Both the position numbers and the translations under genes were made by a program. Of a stretch of DNA of 11,187 nucleotides, positions 1-6,764 are shown piece by piece. The stretch is from assembly GCA_018970625.1 (NCBI GenBank), contig JAGWVZ010000068.1, positions 1 through 11,187 on the forward strand, read 5' to 3'. Under the pieces are notes generated by a model that was not told where the DNA came from, made no database searches, and saw only the letters and a list, made by a program, of their open reading frames with translations. Origin of the DNA: Myxococcales bacterium (GTDB lineage Bacteria; Myxococcota; Bradymonadia; REDH01). The stretch's first letter is position 1, and each line of letters opens with the position of its first letter.

Positions 1-3000
1 CGCCTGAATCGGTCGTCTCGGACTCCTTCATGTCTTCCAGGCGCTGCAGCAGCTCCTGACCATCGCCATCGTTCGGGTTCAGCGTCAGCAGCAGATTGGC
101 GACCATGGCCAGCGTATAGGGGTCATCGACCGTGCTCAGCTCGCCGCGCAGCCAGTTGGCTGCTGCCTGTACTTCGCTGCCGTCATAGCCCGAGTAGGCC
201 AGCGCCCAGCCCACATACGCCGTCGCGCGCACATCGCTGTCCGTAAAGTTGTTGGTGGCACCCTCCTGAATGCCTTCGGGCGCAGCGCGGAATCGACCGT
301 CAGATTCCTGCTGGCTGGCCAGCCACGTCTGCGTCCGTGCGATCATCGCCTCATCGACCGGGAAGACCTCGGCCATGTCGGTGAACTCGAAGAGACCATA
401 CGACGTCAGAATGCGATGCGCGGGATCCTGGCCAAACCACTCAAAGCCGCCTCCCTCGACCTCGAAGCTCACCAGCTTCTGGTACCCCTGCGCGATGTAC
501 TCGTTGGCCCGCATTTCCAGCTCGGGCGAAACCTGATCGGTATCGCGAAGGTACTGCGCGACGAGCACATTCGGATAGGTTGTCGACGAGGTCTGCTCAA
601 AGCAACCATCGGGCATGCGGAGCAGCGAATCCAGCCCCTCCACCACCTGTGCGAACAGGCCGGGATACAGGTTCACCCGCAGGGCTGTCCCCCCTTCAAT
701 CGCGCCCTCGGGTATCGAAATGGTGCGCTCCACAACGCCCGTCAGACGGTCAGATTCCGAAATTCCGAATTCTTTTCCGTCAGGAAGAACCGTCACCACC
801 CGACGCACGGCGTCGCTCTCTTCCGAACCAATCGCGGTCACCTGGAACGCGTGACGCCCGACATCGTTCACGGTTACCGGAAAATAATGAACGGTGACTT
901 CGCCAGGCTGCAACTCCAGCGTCGCAGTGGCATCGCCAGCGAGCGTAAACCAGTCACCCGATGCTTCGGTATCGACCCGTAATTGAACAGTCTGAGCGGT
1001 TTCCAGGTAATTAAACAGGGCGATGGGAACATCGACGCTGTCGTTCTGTGTCAGCGTTGCCGGGAAATTGATGTCCGCAAAGAATGGCTGAAATACCCGA
1101 ATTCCTCCAGTGCCCGAGCCAATTTGTCCATTGGCACTCGACGCCATCGAGGTCATGCGCCACGTGGTAATACTGTCTGCCATGGGGATGGTGATCGAGA
1201 AATTACCATTTTCGTCGGTAATAATATCGGGCTGCACCCAGAGTGTCTCAGGGAAATACTGACGAACGCGTGGATTGGCGTTGTCGTCTCCATCTTCCGT
1301 CGGGTCCGGAGGCCACGGACCTCCCCCACTGTCTTCCGCGGTCGCGGCATCTGCACCATCCCACGGGCCACCACCCGAGTTCCAGTCGGGCTCCATCGCC
1401 TCGGGCACCAGGTCGTACTCATAATACTCCCGGACGGCGTCATCGTCTGTGCCAGAAACCTCATCGGGTCCTGAGCTACGCAGCTGCAGGGAGCTGACGT
1501 ACCGACCGTCCCAACTCTGAACCGTCAACGTCATGCCGCGACCCCAGATGTCCACCAGCGGTCCGGCAGCGTCCACAAACGTCTGCATACGGTCAGCATC
1601 TGACCAGAATTCAGAATAGTCGGACCACGTGGATACCTCGGCATCAAACGCTGTCCGGAGCTGCTCGCCCAGCTGCTGCGCCTGGTTGCGGAAGGCATTG
1701 TGAGCGTACGAAACGGCGGTCTCGTCTGCCACCACCAGCGAACCGCTGCTGGCATATCCATACCCCGTCAGGTCGGTCGACGCGAACACCACGTTGGCGG
1801 CGACCTCGCGCTCCTGCTCCTCCAGATTCCCGGGTGACACCACATCCTGAACGCCCCAGCCATACAGATTATAGGCCGGCTCCAGCAATTCGCTCTCCAG
1901 CTCAAAGTACACGCGCTCCAGACCCGGGCGCATGTCCTGCAATGCAAAAACGGCCTCATCCACGACAGTCAGACCAACCGCCGACTGCACACCATTCCCT
2001 TCCGTATCGCGCACCTGAATCTCGATGGTCGCCTCTTCGCCCGGACGGTATTCCTCGCGGTCCGTCTCATAACGCACCGTCAAATCGCCCGTACCATCGA
2101 CGTAAATGGCGCGGGTGCCTCGTACAATTCGAGCGTCAGTCGTAATGACATACCCGTGAATCTCCAGCGCACCCGTCAAATCTGACGATAAATCCAGCGT
2201 ATAACCCGCTTCGCCATCCACCACATCGACAGTCTCGGTGAGCAACGTCTGACCATCGCGAATCACGTCCACAAACATGCGATGCGCGCCCGCATTGGTG
2301 CGAAACGTCAGCTCGGCGCTCTCACCAACCGCATACACCGACCGGTCAGGCAGAACAGCCACCGCCTGCCGTTCTTCGGCACCCAGCGTGGTCTCGTATT
2401 CCACCACATTACCCAACCCGGTCGTCGTCTCGAGCCGAACAAGCCAGCTCATGGTCTCATCGAGTGGTACTTCGACCTCGGCAAAACCCAGGTCATCGGT
2501 CGCAAAAGAAACCGACTCTCCATTCACCACCAGACGATTTTCGGCCGTTACCGGCTCACCCGAAGGCGTACGTGTCAGCACATAGAAGGTATTGACCTGC
2601 CCAGGAATCAGATCGCTCCCCGGCAACACCGTCTGCACCACCTCGGCGCGCGCTACCACCAGATTTCGCGTGAGGGTTTCGGTATGCCCGGTCGCATCGG
2701 TGACCAGCAAATCCACCCGAACAAATGCGTTGCCATCGTTCAGCTCCTGGCCGACCAGAAACGATGGAATCGGGATTTCGGCCCGACCCAGACCATTTTC
2801 ATCCAGCTCTACCTCGAATGCCGGCAGCGGATTAAACCCGACGTCAAACGTATAGGGCTCGACCCGCACCGTCGCACCCGCCACGGGTTGCCCAAAGAAA
2901 TATTGCGCGTCAATATCGACCAGAGCCGTATCTCCCGGGCGATACCACGAGCGGTCGGGTTGAACCGTCACGCCGAACTTCGGCAGCGAATACGGCTCGA

Positions 3001-4060
3001 CCCGCACCGAACGCGTGGTCGTGACACCATCCACAATCGCGTTTACCTGCCAGGTTCCCTCGTTCAGCTCCGACGCCAGTGGAATCTCCAGCGACGCCAC
3101 GCCGTACGCGTCCGTTACCGCGATATTGCGAAACACACGATTGCCGCGTGCATCCTGCACCTCGAACGTCACCTCCCGGTCGGCTGCCGGACGCAGCGAT
3201 GGCCGGTTCAGGGCCAGCGTTCGCACATGAATGCGCTGGCCAGGCTGATAGACCGGCTTATCGGTCGTCACCAGTACCCGCTGTTCACGCGTAAAGCGAA
3301 CGTCTGTCTGCACCTGCTCGGTGTTGTCACCCACCGCCATCAGCGCCACCATCCGCGAGGAACCCAGCGCATCGGGGCCGATCTCAATCGGTGCGGTCAT
3401 CACGCCGAATGCGTCGGTCGAGCCGCTGAACAGGGCGGTGCGTGACTCGTCGTCGTTGACCAGCTCGAGCGAGATCGCCTGACCCACCAGCGGCGTGCCG
3501 GCAGAGTCACGTGCGACCACACGAACATGCGACTGTGTGTCCGCGTACAGCTCGGTCGGCGCAATCAGGGTGACGTCGTACTTTCGGAGCGCCTCATAAA
3601 ACGAGCGCCGCCCGCGCACACGCGAATCTCCGCCCTGCACCTCCCACGCGATCACATGCCCGCCCATGACACCACTGGTCGCGCTGCCAACAAACCCCGG
3701 ATCCCAGCCAGGCAACGCAACGCGGGCGTTCACCAGCGGTGAAGCCCCGCTTACGGTAGTCTCGCCACGTGCGACTTCGGTGCCCGCATCATCCAGAATG
3801 CGGACGCGAGCGACCAGGGAGTCCAGACGGCCCGCCGTCACCGAGACAGGAAGCAACACCTGAATGCCCGTGATCGTGCGTTCTGCCACGATAGCCGACT
3901 CATTCAGGGAAAGGCGACCGTCGGTCGTGACGTCGCCGGGCACATCCGTTCCAGGCCCCGGCTCATCGGAGCCCAGCGAGTCGTCCTTGCAGGCCGCCAT
4001 CAGAATCAGAAGAGCCAGAGGGATACGATAAGGCAACGGGGTCGGTTCGCGTACAGGCAT
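1..4060 (-). CDS. Bacterial alpha-2-macroglobulin lipoprotein, thioester type (partial, C-terminus beyond the left edge)
   Basis: Broad-range protease trap, probably lipid-anchored facing the periplasm. The frame is open for 1353 codons from the ATG at 4060-4058 and leaves the window without a stop. A GGAG ribosome site lies 6 nt upstream. Residues 13-24 form a hydrophobic signal ending LMAAC, a lipobox with acylated C24. MG-type beta domains follow; the MG2 signature TDKPVYQPGQ is around residues 266-275. The bait-region domain runs from about 560 to 933, with an acidic low-complexity bait at 865-930. The family hallmark FPETLW is at 936-941 and DSITTW at 962-967. The thioester motif GCFEQ is at 1152-1156, so C1153 and Q1156 can form the protease-trapping bond. 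GGFEWFG and LTSYGL of the thioester domain follow near 1205-1222. The rest of that domain and the receptor-binding-like domain should lie outside. No pbpC partner, known beside E. coli yfhM, is upstream. I am very sure of the family; the physiological target protease is unknown. Confidence 0.95.
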   Translation of the reverse strand, partial: MPVREPTPLPYRIPLALLILMAACKDDSLGSDEPGPGTDVPGDVTTDGRLSLNESAIVAERTITGIQVLLPVSVTAGRLDSLVARVRILDDAGTEVARGETTVSGASPLVNARVALPGWDPGFVGSATSGVMGGHVIAWEVQGGDSRVRGRRSFYEALRKYDVTLIAPTELYADTQSHVRVVARDSAGTPLVGQAISLELVNDDESRTALFSGSTDAFGVMTAPIEIGPDALGSSRMVALMAVGDNTEQVQTDVRFTREQRVLVTTDKPVYQPGQRIHVRTLALNRPSLRPAADREVTFEVQDARGNRVFRNIAVTDAYGVASLEIPLASELNEGTWQVNAIVDGVTTTRSVRVEPYSLPKFGVTVQPDRSWYRPGDTALVDIDAQYFFGQPVAGATVRVEPYTFDVGFNPLPAFEVELDENGLGRAEIPIPSFLVGQELNDGNAFVRVDLLVTDATGHTETLTRNLVVARAEVVQTVLPGSDLIPGQVNTFYVLTRTPSGEPVTAENRLVVNGESVSFATDDLGFAEVEVPLDETMSWLVRLETTTGLGNVVEYETTLGAEERQAVAVLPDRSVYAVGESAELTFRTNAGAHRMFVDVIRDGQTLLTETVDVVDGEAGYTLDLSSDLTGALEIHGYVITTDARIVRGTRAIYVDGTGDLTVRYETDREEYRPGEEATIEIQVRDTEGNGVQSAVGLTVVDEAVFALQDMRPGLERVYFELESELLEPAYNLYGWGVQDVVSPGNLEEQEREVAANVVFASTDLTGYGYASSGSLVVADETAVSYAHNAFRNQAQQLGEQLRTAFDAEVSTWSDYSEFWSDADRMQTFVDAAGPLVDIWGRGMTLTVQSWDGRYVSSLQLRSSGPDEVSGTDDDAVREYYEYDLVPEAMEPDWNSGGGPWDGADAATAEDSGGGPWPPDPTEDGDDNANPRVRQYFPETLWVQPDIITDENGNFSITIPMADSITTWRMTSMASSANGQIGSGTGGIRVFQPFFADINFPATLTQNDSVDVPIALFNYLETAQTVQLRVDTEASGDWFTLAGDATATLELQPGEVTVHYFPVTVNDVGRHAFQVTAIGSEESDAVRRVVTVLPDGKEFGISESDRLTGVVERTISIPEGAIEGGTALRVNLYPGLFAQVVEGLDSLLRMPDGCFEQTSSTTYPNVLVAQYLRDTDQVSPELEMRANEYIAQGYQKLVSFEVEGGGFEWFGQDPAHRILTSYGLFEFTDMAEVFPVDEAMIARTQTWLASQQESDGRFRAAPEGIQEGATNNFTDSDVRATAYVGWALAYSGYDGSEVQAAANWLRGELSTVDDPYTLAMVANLLLTLNPNDGDGQELLQRLEDMKESETTDSG

Positions 4061-4066
4061 GACACA

Positions 4067-4070
4067 CTCC
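4067..4070 (-). promoter_or_regulatory. Ribosome binding site of the macroglobulin gene
   Basis: GGAG on the minus strand, 6 nt before the ATG at 4060. It supports this start, which is also the one that gives a complete lipoprotein signal peptide. Confidence 0.7.
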
Positions 4071-4153
4071 AGACTAACGCAGAAAAAACGATGCGGGCTC
4101 TCCCCCTGCATACCCATATCCACGAATCGTGCCATCCTGAGCAGTGCATTTCC

Positions 4154-4171
4154 GTATTCAAGCCAGAATAC
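4154..4171. repeat. Inverted repeat upstream of the macroglobulin gene
   Basis: GTATTC, six bases AAGCCA, GAATAC: perfect 6-bp arms about 95 bp upstream of the macroglobulin start. It lies in the 245-bp gene-free stretch (4061-4305) between the PHP gene and the macroglobulin gene. It could be an operator for a regulator of the trap protein; nothing shows which. No convincing sigma-70 promoter pair could be placed next to it. Confidence 0.3.
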
Positions 4172-4226
4172 ACCGGGAGTGACGCACCTGCTGACCACCC
4201 GCGGTCCCGCACGTCCATCAGGCGCA

Positions 4227-4252
4227 GCCCTGAAAAAACCGCTTTGCAGGGC
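4227..4252 (-). repeat. Inverted repeat downstream of the PHP gene, poor terminator candidate
   Basis: Arms GCCCTG/CAGGGC with a 14-nt loop, about 55 bp after the PHP stop codon. On the minus-strand transcript the six-T run falls inside the loop rather than after the stem, so it does not fit a standard intrinsic terminator. A second T-run, on the minus strand at 4088-4083, also has no good stem before it. Whether transcription reads from the PHP gene into the macroglobulin gene is undecided. Confidence 0.25.
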
Positions 4253-4305
4253 GTTGCGAACCCGGGCGGCGGCGACACCGTCCACGTTCGGAGTGGCAAA
4301 GGCCC

Positions 4306-5223
4306 CTACGGCGTCGCATCGGGCGGCAGCGGCAGCACAACCTGCTGCAGACCACCCGGGCCGCGGCGGAGCGTCGTCACGGAGTGAACGCCGTTGGCGA
4401 CCAGATACCGGCGGCCTTCGTCAAAGCCAGCGCCCACGTCAAACGCACGATGGCTGTCATCGCCGAAACAGAAGCCAATGCCGCGCGACCGGGCAGCCTC
4501 GATCAACCATGGCGCCGGGTACGGTCGGCCCAGCCCCTTCCGATAACCAGCGGTGTTCAGGTCCAGAATGCCACCGTTCGCGGCGATACGGTCGAGCGCA
4601 TATCCAGCGGCGTCGCGAACCGACGACCAGTCTTCGAATCGAGTGGTCTGAGCGTGGCGGCAAATCAGGTCCAGGTGACCCACCACCTCGGGTTTGAGCG
4701 CATCGACCATGGTAGCCACGGTCTCGTAATAAGCGACCGCGAGTTTTTCGAGGCTTCCTGCCTGCGCAATCGCCGCATCCAGCTGATCCAGCGCGCCATC
4801 GATCTGAAACTCAAACACATGATGGACCGAACCAACGCAATAGTCGAAGCGGTGTTTTTCGCGCAACCCCAGCATCTGATCGACATAATGCGCGGTCGCC
4901 ACCACCTCACACTCGAAGCCGCGCAATACGTGTAACCGATCCGAAAACACCTCGGCCAAACGGAACAGCTCGACCGCGTATGCATCAAAATTCTGCTTGA
5001 GACGATCGACGTCCCAGCCCAGACGCACCTCTTCGGGATACAGGAAGCGCTCTTCGTAACGCGGCGCGTGCTCCGTTACGCCAAAGACCGAAAATCCACG
5101 CTCGACCGCCGCCTGCAGAATCGACTCCAGCGTCCCCTCGGCATGATCACAGAACTCGCCGCTGTGACCGCCATGCAACGACACCTTCCACGCCTCACCA
5201 CCAGTCCACGACTCAGCTACCAT
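4306..5223 (-). CDS. PHP-domain phosphatase, HisJ/histidinol-phosphatase-like
   Basis: Metal-dependent phosphoesterase of the PHP superfamily, closest in pattern to HisJ-type histidinol-phosphate phosphatase (histidine biosynthesis, L-histidinol phosphate to L-histidinol). About 305 residues, normal for the family. Conserved metal-site segments appear in the right order: LHGGHSGEFCDH (16-27), GVTEHAP (48-54), GFECEV (102-107), GSVHH (131-135), GHLDL (182-186), LNTAGYRKG (222-230) and FGDDSH (253-258). The start is uncertain. The ATG at 5223 has no clear ribosome site. A GTG at 5184, with GGTGAG 9 nt upstream, would begin directly at the first conserved segment. The open frame extends up to 5385 but those extra residues look non-coding. 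No other his gene is in the window, so the substrate could be another phosphomonoester. The neighbouring macroglobulin gene is on the same strand, 245 bp downstream, and has no obvious functional link. Confidence 0.88.
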   Translation of the reverse strand: MVAESWTGGEAWKVSLHGGHSGEFCDHAEGTLESILQAAVERGFSVFGVTEHAPRYEERFLYPEEVRLGWDVDRLKQNFDAYAVELFRLAEVFSDRLHVLRGFECEVVATAHYVDQMLGLREKHRFDYCVGSVHHVFEFQIDGALDQLDAAIAQAGSLEKLAVAYYETVATMVDALKPEVVGHLDLICRHAQTTRFEDWSSVRDAAGYALDRIAANGGILDLNTAGYRKGLGRPYPAPWLIEAARSRGIGFCFGDDSHRAFDVGAGFDEGRRYLVANGVHSVTTLRRGPGGLQQVVLPLPPDATP

Positions 5224-5389
5224 AACCAACCACACGAACGAGAAACCCAATACCCGCCTCCCTACACCGCTCCCCGAATCACGTCGACCCTCGCGTCGGG
5301 ACCCGCTGGCGAACCGACCGTAAATCCCGTACCAGACCACTCTTTCTGCGGACCTGCCACGATAGAGCTCCCGAACGCAGCGCACCCGA

Positions 5390-5405
5390 CAATCACGCGA
5401 TTGTA
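5390..5405 (-). promoter_or_regulatory. Possible operator and -10 element before the PHP gene
   Basis: CAATC-ACGC-GATTG (5390-5403) is an inverted repeat. It overlaps TACAAT on the minus strand (5405-5400), a good -10 match pointing toward the PHP gene. No matching -35 is visible at 16-18 bp, so a regulator-dependent promoter is possible. It lies in the 254-bp divergent gap 5224-5477, which otherwise holds no gene I can support. Confidence 0.3.
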
Positions 5406-5415
5406 AAAGCCGGAC

Positions 5416-5443
5416 TTGATTTGCATCGTCAGGTGTCTAGCAT
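5416..5443 (+). promoter_or_regulatory. Candidate sigma-70 promoter of the YkvA gene
   Basis: TTGATT (5416-5421) and TAGCAT (5438-5443) with a 16-bp spacer. This places transcription start roughly 25-30 nt before the ATG at 5478. Each hexamer matches the consensus at four of six positions. Confidence 0.35.
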
Positions 5444-5477
5444 GCCCGGGTGGCGTGGAACCTACCCGGAAATCTGT

Positions 5478-5903
5478 ATGAGTGCTCCCATTGAGCCCGA
5501 AGTCATTGTGGATGCGGACACCGTTCGCGCGACGGCGGCATCGGCGCCGGCACCCAATGAGCAATCCGTACTGAAGAAGGCTCGGCGGCTGTTTGGTCGA
5601 TTGCCTTTCGTGAGAGACGTGGTCGCGTCGTGGTACGCCACCCTCGATCCCAACACACCCACCAGCGCCAAAATGGTCCTGGCCGCGGCGATCGCCTACT
5701 TTGTGATGCCGCTGGACCTGATCCCCGACTTTATTGTCGGCATCGGCTTCACCGATGACGCGGCGGCGATCGCGCTGGCCATCAAAACACTGTCCGGCAT
5801 CGTGAACCGCAGCCACTACAATCGTGCCGACGAAGTGCTCGGCCAGCTGCCCGCCGCCCCGCGGAACGTCGTGGACCTCGACGACGACAAGTCCAGCCGC
5901 TGA
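5478..5903 (+). CDS. YkvA / DUF1232 family small membrane-associated protein
   Basis: A 141-residue protein with the DUF1232 core at about residues 50-105. The visible signature is DPNTPTSAKMVLAAAIAYFV, then MPLDLIPDFIVGIGFTDD, and an alanine-rich helix. The hydrophobic stretch in this core suggests one membrane-associated segment, while the N-terminal 25 residues are acidic and probably disordered. The biochemical function of the family is not established. ATG 5478 is chosen because the domain follows at normal distance; a weak GGAA lies 8 nt upstream. An in-frame ATG at 5442 would add 12 residues that look non-coding. The gene is divergent from the PHP phosphatase and converges on DUF2461 with only 12 bp between the two stop codons. 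Confidence 0.87.
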   Translation: MSAPIEPEVIVDADTVRATAASAPAPNEQSVLKKARRLFGRLPFVRDVVASWYATLDPNTPTSAKMVLAAAIAYFVMPLDLIPDFIVGIGFTDDAAAIALAIKTLSGIVNRSHYNRADEVLGQLPAAPRNVVDLDDDKSSR

Positions 5904-5915
5904 CCCGGCTGTGAC

Positions 5916-6611
5916 CTAACCGCCCACGTGCTGCGCCAGCCAACGATGCGCGGCAAAGGACGGCGCCACCCGTTCATACACAAAGTCCACAAACGTCGCG
6001 TCTTCCAGCTCAGCCGGCGGCTCGGCCTCGAAGGCGGTCATCCACATACCTTCATGCAACAGTAACGCCGCGTTCGGGTGACTGGCATCGGTGCCTGCCG
6101 GGGGGCGCTTGAATTTGCTGCCATGGATCGCCATGCCAGCCGCTCGAACAGGCTCCAGAGCGCTTTGCAGGGCGGCACCCACAACGGGGTCGGCGCAGGC
6201 CTGCCGGTAGCGTGCGAGCCCATCGCGATCAAAGATATAGGTTCCCGAACCAATAATGACCTTGTCGACCTCGATGTGGACGTAAATACCGGGCGATGCA
6301 TTCTTGTTCTCGCCCTCCCAGAGATAAAATCCCAGATGGGTCTTGAACGGGTCCTTGTTCTTGCTGAACCGGGTATCGCGGTGCAGCCGGAAGATCGAGC
6401 GATCCGTGCGAGGGTCAGCCACGATCGCGGGAAGGTCATCACGCAGTCGATCACCCAGGGCGGTCACAAAGGCGCGGGAGGGTGCGAGGCAGAAACGCTC
6501 GAATTGTCCGCGGTGCGCCTCGAAGAACGGCCGGGTATTGTTGAGCGAGAGGTCAGCCAGAAAGTCGAGCGCTTCGAGTGGAAAGCCGTTGAAGGCGGGG
6601 TCGGCGGTCAT
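5916..6611 (-). CDS. DUF2461 (TIGR02453) family protein
   Basis: A 231-residue protein that carries the family pattern through most of its length. Near the N-terminus is GFPLEALDFLADLSLNN followed by RPFFEAHR. In the middle are DPRTDRSIFRLHRDTRFSKN with DPFKTHLGFYLWEG, then PGIYVHIE and IGSGTYIFDRDGLARYRQA. The family is widespread in bacteria and fungi, cytosolic, and of unknown biochemical role; conserved Arg, Lys and aromatic residues suggest binding of a small anionic ligand, but this is a guess. The start at 6611 has GGAG 7 nt upstream (6622-6619) and sits exactly where the family begins. The frame is open further upstream to 7019, but that part is the antisense of the DUF1015 gene. It faces away from the DUF1015-serC operon and shares a 153-bp promoter region with it. 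Confidence 0.9.
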   Translation of the reverse strand: MTADPAFNGFPLEALDFLADLSLNNTRPFFEAHRGQFERFCLAPSRAFVTALGDRLRDDLPAIVADPRTDRSIFRLHRDTRFSKNKDPFKTHLGFYLWEGENKNASPGIYVHIEVDKVIIGSGTYIFDRDGLARYRQACADPVVGAALQSALEPVRAAGMAIHGSKFKRPPAGTDASHPNAALLLHEGMWMTAFEAEPPAELEDATFVDFVYERVAPSFAAHRWLAQHVGG

Positions 6612-6618
6612 GAGGAAG

Positions 6619-6622
6619 CTCC
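6619..6622 (-). promoter_or_regulatory. Ribosome binding site of the DUF2461 gene
   Basis: GGAG on the minus strand, 7 nt before ATG 6611. It decides this start over upstream in-frame codons. Confidence 0.65.
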
Positions 6623-6641
6623 AGCGTGTTGGGTGGAACGC

Positions 6642-6651
6642 CCTGTACAGG
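6642..6651. repeat. Perfect 10-bp palindrome in divergent promoter region
   Basis: CCTGTACAGG, 31 bp upstream of the DUF2461 start. It has perfect dyad symmetry with no spacer. It resembles regulator half-sites with CTG/CAG ends, but it is shorter than the LexA box CTGT-N8-ACAG and is not one. Confidence 0.4.
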
Positions 6652-6664
6652 AATCCCCGCCGCC

Positions 6665-6684
6665 CTGCCAACGGACCTTGGCAG
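6665..6684. repeat. Inverted repeat, probable operator between DUF2461 and DUF1015
   Basis: CTGCCAA, six bases CGGACC, TTGGCAG: perfect 7-bp arms in the middle of the 153-bp divergent gap. The right arm supplies TTGGCA, a possible -35 for the plus strand, with a weak TACTAG at 6699-6704 (15-bp spacer). A protein bound here could control both directions. A transcript hairpin is the alternative reading. Confidence 0.4.
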
Positions 6685-6764
6685 TGAGCCGCAGAATGTA
6701 CTAGCAGCGTGGCGCGCCTGTCGCTTCTGGTCTGTCCATCGTTTTCCTTCACCCCACGCCGGTC

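Noticed and set aside
2282..3445. Long open frame on the plus strand (387 codons) inside the macroglobulin region
   Set aside because: It is antisense to the clearly coding macroglobulin frame, has no recognisable domain, and its His/Arg-rich composition is typical of a GC-rich antisense shadow.
4233..4252. Intrinsic terminator after the PHP gene
   Set aside because: The T-run lies in the loop rather than after the stem, so the geometry is wrong.
5262..5816. Minus-strand frame of 184 codons opposite YkvA
   Set aside because: It overlaps the recognisable YkvA/DUF1232 gene and the promoter gap, and its sequence has no domain character.
6078..6704. Plus-strand frame of 208 codons opposite DUF2461
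   Set aside because: It covers the antisense of a recognised DUF2461 gene and shows no family resemblance or ribosome site.
6711..6718. GGCGCGCC palindrome
   Set aside because: An 8-bp GC-only palindrome is expected by chance in GC-rich DNA and has no supporting context.
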